A stretch of DNA of 64,000 bases from JAPPLB01 sp965206655 (GCA_965206655.1 CBDBKC010000035.1:124001-188000), one strand, 5' to 3'; shown: positions 8,360-17,773, counted from the first letter of the stretch. The notes: generated from the sequence alone by a model not told the origin. Made by a program: numbers and translations.

Positions 8360-10258
8360 CTAGCGCTGCCTCCCGCGCTCACCACCTCGGCCGCCACGAC
8401 CGCCGCCGCCTTCACCGCGATCGGCGGGGCCCCCGGGCAGAGAGGGTCCGGACTTCTTGGCCGACTTCTTCTTTTTGGTTGTTTGGCGCTGATCAGCAGG
8501 CGGCCGGAGGGAGACGGTTTCGCCCTCTTCGAGACCGCTGAGTATCGCGATGCGGGTTTCGGTGCGCTGCCCGACCTCGACACGGCGCGATTCGAGGTCG
8601 TTACCATCCCAAACGTATACGATGTTGTTCTCGCCGGAGGGATAGACGGCCTGCATAGGAACATGGAGCGTATCAGGAATACGCTCGACCACGATCTCGG
8701 CGTCGGCCAGCAGACCGGGTCGAAGCAGAACCTCAACAACTGAGCCTTCTTGCGGGGGCTCGGGGAGTCGGGCGGCCTCACGGTCGGAGGGTGTGAATCG
8801 AGAGTTGCCCGGGCTTGGCGGCGAGAGAGAGGGTATCTCCGGAGGCGCACCGGCTCCAGGTTGTCCTGGGGAGCGCTGACGGCCCGGATTGGATTGGCCG
8901 AGCTGCTGCTTGTCTCCACCGCCCCGCGCGGCGTCTCCGCCCGCGCGGGAACGCATTTGTTGGAAGATTCTCCGGCGTTCTTCCTGGCTCATCGAGTCGA
9001 GGTCACGGCCACCGGCCAGCTCCTGCATCATCTTGCGGGCTCGCTCGCGCTCTTCAGGTGAGCGCTTGCCTCTGCCGCCACGGGGGGACTTTGCCGACTT
9101 GCCGGATGAACCAGCCTGCACGGCGGGCGAACCGGCGTTGATGCTCTTCGTGGCTGCCGGGCGCCGCGCTGCGCGAAGGCGTGATTCGGCCGCGGCTGCT
9201 GCTGCCTTGCCGCTGGCCAGGATGGCTCGAATCTGTTCCGGGGACGCGCCTACCTCGGTGAGAAGTTCCGTCATATCGACGCTCAACACACAGGCAAACT
9301 TCTTCGTGGCCTGACCACGAAAGAAGTTGGCTGAGGCGGTACTACCGAGACGCTTGATCTTGCCTTTCACCGCTTGGCCGGGTAGCGCGTCAAGGTAGAT
9401 GATTGCGTCCTGGCCCTCTCGAAGACGGGCACGTTCCACCTCCTCGACCTGACCGGCGAGTTCCATTTCGGACAAATCGAGAATCTGAGCCATCGCCATG
9501 CCGGGCTGCACGTCGTCACCCTCCTGTACGGGCGGGCTGGACTGTCCGAACGAACGCCTGCCGGAGCGGTTCTCGAGGATTGAGACGAGCCCCCCCAGCG
9601 GTGTGAGGACACGCGCGTTTTCGATCCGGCGCCGGTCCCGTTCCACGTCGGCTTCGGCCTTTCTGATCTGTTCCCGCAACACCGCAAGCTCGGCTTCGCG
9701 CTGTTGGAGTCGAGACTGGATGTCGGATTCGAGTTTCTGAAGCCTCCGTTTGGCTTCTTCGAGGGTCAGTTCGTTCTTGCGGGCGTCGATCTGCGAAATC
9801 AGTTCGTTCTGGCGGACGTCGAGTTCGGCGCGGCGCACGGCAAAGCGGGCGCTCATGAACTCGACTTCGTCCTTGCTCTTGAGAATCTCCAGTTCGACCT
9901 CACCTTTCCTGAGGTTCTCTCGGGTGATCTCGACGTCGAGAAGCGCGTCTTCAAGAAATACGCGGCGCTCGGAATCATCAAACTCGGCGATTAGATCCTT
10001 GGGTTTGGCGAGTGAGCCGGACGCCGCGAGCTGCGTGATCTGGGAGGCGGAGCCAAGGTTCGGAGCCTTGAGGATGGTGGATCGAACTGCCTGCAAGGCT
10101 CCCCGCAGATACGTCTTAACAACCAGGTCTCCGCGCTGGACCTTGGCAAGAGCCTGTTCGGGCTGGTCCTCGGGAATGCGGCTGACGAAATAGTAAGCGG
10201 CCCCGGCGACAGCCACGAAAACAAGGAGAACCGAGAGCCGAACGAGCAGTTTTTTCAT
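8360..10258 (-). CDS. Periplasmic adaptor (HlyD/MacA-like) with long basic insert and RGG-like tail
   Basis: A 632-residue membrane-fusion protein, well above the usual 350-450. One N-terminal membrane anchor (about 5-25), a lipoyl half-motif, a long coiled-coil hairpin (about 98-215), and barrel segments follow. Within the barrel a low-complexity insert runs from about 332 to 505; it is rich in Ala, Arg, Gly and Pro and includes a charged helical stretch (EERERARKMMQEL, then SMSQEERRRIFQQM). The C-terminus (about 586-632) is Lys-rich, then RGG/GGRG-rich. The barrel resumes after the insert with RIPDTLHVPMQAVYPSG. It lies three bases before the permease and 16 after the other adaptor, so it should work with both. 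The role of insert and tail is unknown. Confidence 0.85.
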   Translation of the reverse strand: MKKLLVRLSVLLVFVAVAGAAYYFVSRIPEDQPEQALAKVQRGDLVVKTYLRGALQAVRSTILKAPNLGSASQITQLAASGSLAKPKDLIAEFDDSERRVFLEDALLDVEITRENLRKGEVELEILKSKDEVEFMSARFAVRRAELDVRQNELISQIDARKNELTLEEAKRRLQKLESDIQSRLQQREAELAVLREQIRKAEADVERDRRRIENARVLTPLGGLVSILENRSGRRSFGQSSPPVQEGDDVQPGMAMAQILDLSEMELAGQVEEVERARLREGQDAIIYLDALPGQAVKGKIKRLGSTASANFFRGQATKKFACVLSVDMTELLTEVGASPEQIRAILASGKAAAAAAESRLRAARRPAATKSINAGSPAVQAGSSGKSAKSPRGGRGKRSPEERERARKMMQELAGGRDLDSMSQEERRRIFQQMRSRAGGDAARGGGDKQQLGQSNPGRQRSPGQPGAGAPPEIPSLSPPSPGNSRFTPSDREAARLPEPPQEGSVVEVLLRPGLLADAEIVVERIPDTLHVPMQAVYPSGENNIVYVWDGNDLESRRVEVGQRTETRIAILSGLEEGETVSLRPPADQRQTTKKKKSAKKSGPSLPGGPADRGEGGGGRGGRGGERGRQR

Positions 10259-10274
10259 GACCGTACTGCTGGAC

Positions 10275-11540
10275 CTAACCTTCGCTCTTTCCCTCGGGTA
10301 ACTGAGGATCTTCCAGGGCGATCACCTCGCCTTCCTCAAGCACATCCGAGATCACGATCTCCGTTGAGTTCCGGGCGAGCACCTCAATGGGCTGAGGTCG
10401 GAACCCGGCTCCCGCGCGGACGAAAACGGTTGGTTGGCCGGCAACCTGAAAACTGGCTTTTGCCGGGATGATCAGCACATTCTCGCGCCGTTCCACAATC
10501 ACCTCGATGCTCACACTCATACCGGGGCGAAGGCGGTCATCCATTTTGTTGATCGTTGCACGAGCGGGAAAATTCTTCTCGGGAGGGAAACGGCGAAAGA
10601 TGAGGGTCGCAATAGGACTGAGCCACTCGACGGACCCTTCAAAAACGGCGCCGGCGACAGCGTCGGCTCGGATGCGCACAGGTTGCCCAATCTGGGCTCG
10701 TCCACGGTCGATCTCCTCGACGCGGAACTCGACCATCATCAAAGAGAGGTCGGGGATCTCCGCGATTTCAGCTCCGGCCCAGACCGTATCGCCCTCCTGG
10801 AAGGGCGGACGGCTGCGACGCGACGAGCCCTGCGCTCGAGGGTTCGGTCGGACCTGCACGATCCCATCGACCGGTGCGCGAAGAATCATGTTGTCCAGAT
10901 ACTTCTTCGTGCGGTCGAGATCACGAACGGCCTTGTTCTTTTTTTCGTCGAGTTGGACGATGTCGGCTTCCTGGGCGAGATCGGTCGCATCGGCTGTCGT
11001 TTCCGCCTTAGCCAGCTCGCCTTCGGAAACTTTGACGCTGATGCGGTTCTTGAGGCCCTCGATTTCCGAGAGGATCTCCTGCTTGCTTGCTTCGAGCTTG
11101 GCACGCTCGAGATCATATTCCGAGCTCATGACGAGCACGGCGTTTAGCTCGTCAGCGATGGAGTGCTGCGCTTTCTTTTGAACAATCTCGCTGTCTACCT
11201 GGCGAACTTCGGTCAGCTTCGCTGTGTACCGCTCTTCCTGCGTGGCAGGGTCAAACTCAACCACAACGTCACCCTTCTTGATCGGTTTGCCGTCGGCTGC
11301 CAAACGAACGATTTTGAGACCGGGAGTTCGGGGCGCGGCAATCGGGACGTTCCTTTGACTCTTCACCTCGCCGCGGGTCCGGATCGTACGTACAAAATCC
11401 CGCCGTTCCACCCGCGCCGTAGGCACGGCTCGCGAAGAAGGGCCCCACAAATGGAGCGTCGCATAGGCCAACGCCCCAACGATCGCGAACGCAAAAAGCC
11501 AGCGTATTACTTGGCCGGACGTTTTCGGTGTTTGAGCCAT
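10275..11540 (-). CDS. Periplasmic adaptor (HlyD/MacA-like), first gene of ABC export unit
   Basis: About 421 residues from the ATG at 11540 (MAQTPKTSGQVIRWLF); an in-frame ATG at 11585 would add 15 residues, but the nearer start places the membrane anchor (about 13-32) close to the N-terminus as usual. A lipoyl half-site, a helical hairpin (about 105-205), second lipoyl half (LRAPVDGIVQVRP) and beta-barrel (PDLSLMMVEFRVEEIDRGRAQIG) give a standard membrane-fusion protein. It is followed closely by a second, longer adaptor, then permease and TolC-like genes. Two adaptors in one ABC unit suggests a heteromeric adaptor ring or two alternative ones; this is inference. Confidence 0.85.
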   Translation of the reverse strand: MAQTPKTSGQVIRWLFAFAIVGALAYATLHLWGPSSRAVPTARVERRDFVRTIRTRGEVKSQRNVPIAAPRTPGLKIVRLAADGKPIKKGDVVVEFDPATQEERYTAKLTEVRQVDSEIVQKKAQHSIADELNAVLVMSSEYDLERAKLEASKQEILSEIEGLKNRISVKVSEGELAKAETTADATDLAQEADIVQLDEKKNKAVRDLDRTKKYLDNMILRAPVDGIVQVRPNPRAQGSSRRSRPPFQEGDTVWAGAEIAEIPDLSLMMVEFRVEEIDRGRAQIGQPVRIRADAVAGAVFEGSVEWLSPIATLIFRRFPPEKNFPARATINKMDDRLRPGMSVSIEVIVERRENVLIIPAKASFQVAGQPTVFVRAGAGFRPQPIEVLARNSTEIVISDVLEEGEVIALEDPQLPEGKSEG

Positions 11541-11608
11541 ATCAGGAAACGAGAACCTCCCGGACACTCGACATACGAGCGCCATCCGGGGATCCCCTAC
11601 CGGTTAAG

Positions 11609-11638
11609 ACGGGAAACCCGTAGACAAGGTTATTGTCT
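11609..11638. repeat. Two short hairpins between the two export modules
   Basis: ACGGG-AAA-CCCGT (11609-11621) and AGACAA-GGTTA-TTGTCT (11622-11638) are adjacent perfect stems of five and six base pairs. They sit upstream of the adaptor gene starting at 11540 and downstream of the RND pump. They could be part of a 5' leader or a regulator site; no function can be assigned. Confidence 0.35.
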
Positions 11639-11643
11639 CCCAA

Positions 11644-11667
11644 GAAAAAGCCGCGAGGCAAGGCGGC
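11644..11667 (-). terminator. Candidate intrinsic terminator after the RND pump gene
   Basis: On the minus strand GCCGC, an eight-base loop, GCGGC is followed directly by TTTTT (plus-strand A-run at 11645-11649). It begins 38 bases past the pump stop codon at 11705. The stem is short but GC-only and may be extended by the GGCGGCCGCC palindrome just upstream. It would separate the RND module from the ABC export module. Confidence 0.45.
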
Positions 11668-11704
11668 CGCCGGCCCGCCGGGAGCCCGATTCCCGCCCAA
11701 TCAA

Positions 11705-14700
11705 CTAGTCGCCGGCTGTTTCAGCAGGGCGAAGGTCGCTAGGCGTGGAGTGCCGCGCTTCGCGGCGGGCCCGAGCCGCTTCGGACCAACCCTCAATGGT
11801 GAAGTAGACAACCGGGATGAAAACCAGAGTGATCAGAGTGGATGTCGTCAGTCCTCCGATAACAACACGAGCCATCGGCGCTTGCAGCTCGCCTCCCTCG
11901 CCCAGACCAAGCGCCATCGGTGCTAGACCGAGGATTGTCGTCACCGTAGTCATCAAGATCGGACGCAGACGTCGCATTCCGGACGCGACGACGGCCTCGC
12001 GCAGCTCAAAGGCGTGCTCGCGCCGGAGAAGGTTCGTGTAGTCGACGAGAACGATGGCATTGTTGACGACGATGCCGACTAAGACAATGACGCCGAGGAA
12101 GCCCTGCATGTTGAACGTCGTCTCGGTGAGCAGAAGCATCAGTACGACCCCGATGCCCGCCAAAGGAATCGAGAACAAGATGATGAACGGATCTCTGAGC
12201 GACTCGAACTGCGAGGCCATAACCATATAGACCAGGACCAAAGCAAGGATGGCGGCGAAGGTCATCTGCTGGAAGGCTTCCTGCTGCTCTTCATATTCAC
12301 CGCCGAAGCGGAACTCGTAATCGTCCGGCTTCGCAATACGATCCAGAGCCACTTGCAAGTCGCCGACGACACTGCCCAAGTCGCGGTCGGCAATCGTACC
12401 GGTGACTCCGATAATGCGCTGTTGATCCGTGCGCGTGATTTCCGTCGGACCCTCCTGTCGTCTCATTCGTACGACACTTTCGACCGGGATCGTGCTCCCA
12501 TCGGGCAGGTTGATCGGAACATTGTTGACCTGACCGAGCTCAAGTCGATCCTCTTCGCGCAGGCGGACAAGAATGTCGTACTCGTCGCCCTGTTCGCGAT
12601 AGAGCGAGGCACGGGTTCCACCGATGGCTGTCTCCAACGTGTCCGCCACTTCGGCGACGGAAAGACCCATGCTGCTGGCTTTGGCGCGATCGACAGAGAT
12701 CAGCATTTCAGGTACGCCGGGCAGGCGGCTGAGCTGCGCACTCACCACGCCCGGTGTCGCCCTCATCGCGTCCCGCACTTGCTCGGAAAGGCCCCGAATG
12801 ATCTCCATATCGTGTCCCCGAACTTCGACGGAGAGACGGTCGTCTTGGCTGCCGCGCCTGCGGAAAAGTCCGCTGCTGACACGCGTCCGGACAATCATGC
12901 CCGGCTCGAGTTGCATCAGCGGCCGAATAGCGGCGGCGACATCCGCGGCCGAACGCTTCCGTTGACTCTGATCCACCAGGTCAATGCGCGCTCGCCCCTC
13001 GTGGGTGCCGGTGTAGCGGTAGGTGCTGCTACTTCCCGCCTCTGTCATGATGTAGCTGGCTTCGGGCACTTCGCGCTTGATGATATCCGTCATCCGGAGC
13101 ATGGTTTCGTCAGTCACCTCGACGCGAGTTCCCGGTTCCAACTTCACCTCGACGCGGATCTGGCCTTCATCCACTTCCGGCTGCAACTCGACACCGATCA
13201 GCGGCATGAGGTAATAGGAACCGGCAAAAAGAGCCACAGCCATAACAACGATGATGGCCCTGTGGTCCAAAGACCACTCGATCACACGGCCGTAGGAATT
13301 CGTCCAGCGGTCCTGTACGGATCCCGTCCAGCGGTAGAGCGCCCCAGTGATCCCGCGCCGGCTTTCGTCGGCCGCACGGCCCAGGAAACGGGAACAGAGC
13401 GCCGGTACTACGGTCAGCGCGATGATCAACGAACACAGCAGGGCGAACGAAACAACCCACGCTAGTTGCTGGAACTGCTGCGCTGAAACGCCACCCATAA
13501 ACAGCACGGGCACGAAGACCGCGATCGTCGTTAATGTCGAGGCGGTAATCGCCATACCGACTTCGCGGCTCCCAATCACGGCCGCCTGTTTGAGCTCGGA
13601 CCCTTGTTCGCGGTGTCGGTAGATGTTCTCGAGCACCACAATGCCGTTGTCGACCAGCATGCCCACACCCAGCGCGAGGCCGCCGAACGAGACTGTATTC
13701 AAGGTGAAGCCGTTGAAATACATCAGCGCGAAAGTCGAGATCACGGAAATCGGAATCGCGACACCGATGATGAGCATGCTTGAGAAGCTACGCAAAAAGA
13801 AAAGCAGAACGAAGACCGCCAGGCCGGCTCCCATGAGCGCGGCGTCGTTGACGTTGTGGATGGAAGCACGGATAAAGTTCGCCGAGTCCCAGGTGCTCTC
13901 CATTCGCACCGGTAGCCCTTGGGCGTGGATCTTGTCAACCTCTTCCCAGACGCCTTCGGAAACTTTGACCGTATTGGCTCCGGACTGCTTGTAGATGTAC
14001 ATTCGGACGGCGGATTGGCCGTTGACGCGGACGATATAGCGGATGTCTTCGTTCGAATCCTCGACTGTGGCAATGTCTCTGACGTAAACGGGCACGCCGT
14101 TCCGGGTGGCCACGGCCACGTTCAGAATGTCCCCCAGATTTTCGAATTCGCCCTGGGTCCGCAGCAGCACTTCGAAGCGGCCTTCGAATACGGGTCCGAC
14201 GGGGCGGTTCAAGTTTTCACGCCGCAGCGTTTGTACAATTTGCGAAACCGACAGATTTAAAGCACGAATCTTCTTGAGATCGAGGTAGACGTGGATCTGC
14301 CGGCGGAGTCCGCCGCTGACCCGTGACTGGGCCACACCCGGAACGCGTTCCAGCCGGTATTGCAGGTTCTGCTCGGCGTAGTGACGAAGTTCCTTGGGGC
14401 CCTTCGTTTCTGAAGAGACACTGAGGAACATGATCGGGAACTGCGACACATCGAACTTGTACATCACCGGAGGCTCGATATCTTCCGGCAGTGTGTTGCG
14501 CCGGCGGTCGACCCTCTCGCGCAGTTCGTTGGCGGCCTCGTCGAGGTTCGTGCCGTACACAAATCGCACACGGACACTCGAGCTCCCTTCCGAGGAGCTG
14601 GATGTGATCTCTTCAGCGCCGGGAGCGGAGGCGAGCGCCTGTTCCAGCGGACGCGAGATGAGCGTCTCCATTTCTTCGGGAGCAACCCCCTCGTAGCGGG

Positions 14701-14845
14701 TAGTGACGCTAATCGTCGGGTATTCCATCGCCGGCATCAAATCGACCGGAATCTGCACGAACGCGATGGTGCCGAGCAGCAACGCGATCAAACAGCCCAT
14801 GAGAACCGTCACCGGCCTGTGGATGGAAAACTCAGGAAGACTCAT
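11705..14845 (-). CDS. RND efflux pump, HAE-1-like inner-membrane transporter
   Basis: A 1046-residue RND transporter with the usual repeated architecture: first helix after the N-terminal SIHRPVTVLMG, large periplasmic loop, helices 2-6, then the second half beginning near WSLDHRAIIVVMAV. The helix-4 motif reads GMLVDNGIVVLENIYRH; drug pumps such as AcrB have two adjacent aspartates there (VDDAI), so the second is Asn in this protein, a variant known from many HAE-1-like pumps. The proton-motive pump would extrude a small lipophilic substrate through its adaptor and an outer-membrane channel. Its adaptor gene is 18 bases upstream. No TetR-type regulator is adjacent. Confidence 0.93.
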   Translation of the reverse strand: MSLPEFSIHRPVTVLMGCLIALLLGTIAFVQIPVDLMPAMEYPTISVTTRYEGVAPEEMETLISRPLEQALASAPGAEEITSSSSEGSSSVRVRFVYGTNLDEAANELRERVDRRRNTLPEDIEPPVMYKFDVSQFPIMFLSVSSETKGPKELRHYAEQNLQYRLERVPGVAQSRVSGGLRRQIHVYLDLKKIRALNLSVSQIVQTLRRENLNRPVGPVFEGRFEVLLRTQGEFENLGDILNVAVATRNGVPVYVRDIATVEDSNEDIRYIVRVNGQSAVRMYIYKQSGANTVKVSEGVWEEVDKIHAQGLPVRMESTWDSANFIRASIHNVNDAALMGAGLAVFVLLFFLRSFSSMLIIGVAIPISVISTFALMYFNGFTLNTVSFGGLALGVGMLVDNGIVVLENIYRHREQGSELKQAAVIGSREVGMAITASTLTTIAVFVPVLFMGGVSAQQFQQLAWVVSFALLCSLIIALTVVPALCSRFLGRAADESRRGITGALYRWTGSVQDRWTNSYGRVIEWSLDHRAIIVVMAVALFAGSYYLMPLIGVELQPEVDEGQIRVEVKLEPGTRVEVTDETMLRMTDIIKREVPEASYIMTEAGSSSTYRYTGTHEGRARIDLVDQSQRKRSAADVAAAIRPLMQLEPGMIVRTRVSSGLFRRRGSQDDRLSVEVRGHDMEIIRGLSEQVRDAMRATPGVVSAQLSRLPGVPEMLISVDRAKASSMGLSVAEVADTLETAIGGTRASLYREQGDEYDILVRLREEDRLELGQVNNVPINLPDGSTIPVESVVRMRRQEGPTEITRTDQQRIIGVTGTIADRDLGSVVGDLQVALDRIAKPDDYEFRFGGEYEEQQEAFQQMTFAAILALVLVYMVMASQFESLRDPFIILFSIPLAGIGVVLMLLLTETTFNMQGFLGVIVLVGIVVNNAIVLVDYTNLLRREHAFELREAVVASGMRRLRPILMTTVTTILGLAPMALGLGEGGELQAPMARVVIGGLTTSTLITLVFIPVVYFTIEGWSEAARARREARHSTPSDLRPAETAGD

Positions 14846-14863
14846 ACGGACCTCAAAACCACG

Positions 14864-16117
14864 CTACTCAGACACCTGAGCGGTCTTGGGCGCTTCTTTC
14901 TTAGAAACCGCACCTTGCCCCTTGGCGGGAGCGTCGGCTTGGACCGGGGGCCGGGCGGCTTCTCTCGCTGCGCCGGCGTCTTTGATGCGGTCACCGTCCT
15001 CAAGGATTGTCGCGCCTCGCCCGACGATCTTGACGCCGGGCGCGAGGTTCGCAAGCACCTCGACATTATCCTCGCGCGTCAAGCCCGTTTCGATCGCCCG
15101 AAAGACAGGACGATCACCTTCAACGATGTAGACGCCGGGCTGCGTCCCGCGGTAGACCAGCCCCTCTCGGGGAATGAGAACCGCGTCGCGCAGAGCTCCG
15201 GTGTCAAGGCGGATCCGTACGAACATCTCCGCCTTGAGCCGGCTGCCGGGGTTAGGCACATCGATCTCGACGAGGGCCGTGCGCGTGGCCGCGTCAAGCA
15301 CGGGCGCGATGCGGGCGACTCGCCCTAGAAGAGTCTCGCCCGGCATGGCATCGACTTCGATCTCGGCCGGATTGCCCACGTTAAGACGCCCGATGTTTCG
15401 TTCCGGGACGTTCGCCAGCGTGACCATGGTCGACAGGTTCACGATCCGAAGAAGCGGTGTGGAGGGACTAATCAGAGCGCCTTGATCGACAAAGCGCGTC
15501 GCGACGATTCCGGACATCGGGGCATAGATCTTGGTTTGCTCCGCACGAATCTTGAGCTCCCTGAGTTCGGCTTCGGTCTGTCCGGTTTGAGCGCGGGCAA
15601 ACTCCACCTGTGCGTCGACGACTTCCAGTTGTGTCTTTGAGGTGGCGAAATCTTGCGGTGAAATGAGTCCGTCGTCAAGCAGTTGCTGCGAGCGGCTGAG
15701 TTCCGCCTTGGCGTTTTCTTGCTCGGCCTTCCTTTGTTGCATTAAGGCCCGCGCCACGCCGATCGACGCTTGCGCTCGGTTGACCTGCTGCTGGATCTCG
15801 TCGTCATCGAGTTCAGCGATCAGGGTGCCTTCGCGGATCGGATCGCCGATCTGGAAGTGGAGCATCTCGAGGCGGCCGGTGACCTTGGCGGTGACGTCGA
15901 CCTGCTCCTTGGGTTTGAGGGCGCCGGTAAGCAGCAGTACGTCCTGGAGTTTGCCGCTACGTACTTCGATGACGGCTACAGTGACGACGCGGGCGCCGCC
16001 CTTTTTCTTTTTGGTACCCAGGCCGGCTTGGTTCTCCTGGATGTCGTAGATCCGCAGCCCGGCAAAGAACAACAGGCTCGCGCCGATCAGAATCCAGACG
16101 ATTCTCTTAATCCACAT
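14864..16117 (-). CDS. RND efflux periplasmic adaptor subunit
   Basis: A 417-residue membrane-fusion protein. A single N-terminal hydrophobic anchor (about 5-24), then AKVTGRLEMLHFQIGDPIREG (first lipoyl half, about 76-96), a helical hairpin (about 110-190), IYAPMSGIVATRFVDQGALIS (second lipoyl half), and barrel strands (VDAMPGETLLGRVARIAPVLD). The C-terminal 25 residues are disordered and rich in Ala, Lys and Pro. It starts a two-gene RND operon with the pump 18 bases downstream. An IS4-family element sits about 200 bases upstream of the start, between this gene and the DUF1549/DUF1553 gene, so its original promoter context may have been altered. Confidence 0.92.
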   Translation of the reverse strand: MWIKRIVWILIGASLLFFAGLRIYDIQENQAGLGTKKKKGGARVVTVAVIEVRSGKLQDVLLLTGALKPKEQVDVTAKVTGRLEMLHFQIGDPIREGTLIAELDDDEIQQQVNRAQASIGVARALMQQRKAEQENAKAELSRSQQLLDDGLISPQDFATSKTQLEVVDAQVEFARAQTGQTEAELRELKIRAEQTKIYAPMSGIVATRFVDQGALISPSTPLLRIVNLSTMVTLANVPERNIGRLNVGNPAEIEVDAMPGETLLGRVARIAPVLDAATRTALVEIDVPNPGSRLKAEMFVRIRLDTGALRDAVLIPREGLVYRGTQPGVYIVEGDRPVFRAIETGLTREDNVEVLANLAPGVKIVGRGATILEDGDRIKDAGAAREAARPPVQADAPAKGQGAVSKKEAPKTAQVSE

Positions 16118-16308
16118 ATCTTAAGGAGCGGCCCTCGCCGCCAGCCTTTCGTTCAGCCCGCTTAATCCGGGCATCCAGACGCCAAGCTACCCGATCGGCT
16201 CCCTTCCCGCGACCGCGGGACGAAAGCGCTTGATCTGTAGCATATTGTATGCCTTACGGCGAGCCGGCAGGCGAGTCAGCTCTTCCCCGTAGGGGATGAG
16301 TGGAACTG
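16118..16308. other. Upstream region of the RND operon
   Basis: Gene-free 191 bases between the RND adaptor start and the IS4 target duplication. It includes a 14-base inverted repeat CCCGCG-AC-CGCGGG at 16207-16220, a possible operator, and a TACAAT hexamer on the minus strand (16245-16250) that could be a -10 box without a good -35. Nothing else is seen. The IS4 insertion begins immediately beyond. Confidence 0.3.
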
Positions 16309-16318
16309 CCTCTAGGCA
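16309..16318. repeat. Target site duplication, left copy of IS4 element
   Basis: CCTCTAGGCA immediately before the left terminal repeat, identical to 17774-17783. Confidence 0.9.
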
Positions 16319-17773
16319 CAATACTCTTCACTTAAGAACCCTCACGCAGGCCGCAAAGTCGATGCGGAGGCGCGGCAACGCGCCGCGTGGTCGCAGCTTG
16401 TAGCCACTCATTTTGCGCTTAACCCCGCGCGGACGCTGCATGCCGCGGCTCGACCGCACGCGCTCCTGCAGCAGCTCCGCCAAAACCCCCTTATGAAACT
16501 TGCGTTTGTCCTGAGGGGGGAATCGCGACCGCTTGGGCCATCTTGCGTCGCACCACCCGCACCGCGTGCAGGTAGGAGAGGCGATCCGGATCTTCGTCGG
16601 CCTCCAAGGCGGCTTCGTGCAGCAGCCCGCGGATCGCGAAATGCGCCATCAGTAAGCCGTAAAATTCCTGGCGCACCAACTCCGGCGTCTTGCTGCGCAA
16701 CACCATGCGCGCCCCGCGCAAATGCGTCTTGAGCTCGTCAAGCGCGCTTTCGATCTCCCAGCGTTCGCAGTACAGCGCCGCCAGTTCCACAGCCGGCGCT
16801 TGGGAGGGATCGAGGATCGTCGTCACCAGTCGATAGAAGGGCTCGGCATGCTCGACGCCTTCGAGACGATACTCGATCACGCGCACCGGCAGCGGGTTGC
16901 GGCGCTTGCGCCAGTCGCCTTCCGAAGCGTAGATCGCGCTGCGGTAGGAGCCGTCCGCAAAGCGCTCGAGCACTTCCAAGCGCAGATGCTTCTTAGCCCG
17001 CCACAGCAGTTGCGCGCCCGTCTGGCGTGCTTGCCGCCACAGCTGGTAGCCGAGGAAGTTGCGGTCGGCTAAGCACAACATATCCTTCTCGAGTGCCGGC
17101 AACACCTGTTTGGCGAGCGTGATCTCACCCCTCGCGCAGGGACCCATGCGGCTGGCGAACAGTACATGGGTGCCGTTTTCCAGCAACGAGACAAAGCGCA
17201 GCTGAGGAAACGCGCTCGCTCCCCGCGACGCACCCGGATAGCCGAACGCCGTGCGGTTGGCGGCCTGATCGGCCACATCGAGCGTCGAGCCGTCGAGCGA
17301 AACCAAGCGCCATTCCCGATAGAACGATCCGCGCGTCTTTTTCGTCGCCAACGGTCGTATCAACTCATCATGCAGCCGCTCGACCGGCTCCACCCCCAAT
17401 CGCGAACGGGCTTGCGAGATCCCCGAATCGCCCGCCACCTTGAGGGGCGTCGCAGGGTCCTGCAGCCACTGTAGTCCTTCCAGCAGACAACGCAGCACCT
17501 CGCGGTAGGACGACTGCATGAACAGCGCCAGAGCGATGACGTAGTAGACCATCACATGCGCTGGCAAGTCCCGTTGTCGCCGCGAGGCCCGCCCGCAGTC
17601 CCGCAACACACGATCGATCTTGTGACGCGGGAACCAGCGCGTGATCACTCCCAGGCTGATGTAGTCGGTAATACGGCTGCCTGCCGGCAGCGCTGCTCTC
17701 GTTCGTGCCATCTGTGGCCTCCTGTGCTCTAAAAACAGAATGCCACAAAAATGTTCTACAATGAAGAGTATTG
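16319..17773 (-). mobile_element. Complete IS4-family insertion sequence, 1455 bp
   Basis: Terminal inverted repeats start CAATACTCTTCA at 16319 on the plus strand and CAATACTCTTCA on the minus strand from 17773; 18 of the outer 21 bases match. Outside both ends is the same 10-base sequence CCTCTAGGCA (16309-16318 and 17774-17783), a perfect target duplication of the length typical for the IS4 family. Removing the element and one copy gives CTGCC-TCTA-GGCAG, an inverted-repeat target. The single gene inside is an intact DDE transposase on the minus strand. Perfect duplication and an undamaged gene argue for a recent insertion. Confidence 0.92.
16491..17711 (-). CDS. IS4-family transposase
   Basis: 406 residues from the ATG at 17711 (MARTRAALPAG). 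The frame is open further upstream to 17918, but that would run through the terminal repeat and out of the element, while AGGAGG sits eight bases before 17711. The N-terminal IS4 domain (about 10-85) is followed by the DDE core: VSLDGS (Asp140), LADRNF (Asp216) and the family signature Y314-x2-R317-x3-E321-x6-K328 in YCERWEIESALDELK. All catalytic residues are present, so the enzyme should be active. It catalyses cut-and-paste movement of the 1455-bp element. Confidence 0.93.
   Translation of the reverse strand: MARTRAALPAGSRITDYISLGVITRWFPRHKIDRVLRDCGRASRRQRDLPAHVMVYYVIALALFMQSSYREVLRCLLEGLQWLQDPATPLKVAGDSGISQARSRLGVEPVERLHDELIRPLATKKTRGSFYREWRLVSLDGSTLDVADQAANRTAFGYPGASRGASAFPQLRFVSLLENGTHVLFASRMGPCARGEITLAKQVLPALEKDMLCLADRNFLGYQLWRQARQTGAQLLWRAKKHLRLEVLERFADGSYRSAIYASEGDWRKRRNPLPVRVIEYRLEGVEHAEPFYRLVTTILDPSQAPAVELAALYCERWEIESALDELKTHLRGARMVLRSKTPELVRQEFYGLLMAHFAIRGLLHEAALEADEDPDRLSYLHAVRVVRRKMAQAVAIPPSGQTQVS

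Noticed and set aside
12353..13465. 370-codon plus-strand frame opposite the RND pump
   Set aside because: Lies entirely within the pump gene and has no recognisable domain; antisense of a well-conserved protein.
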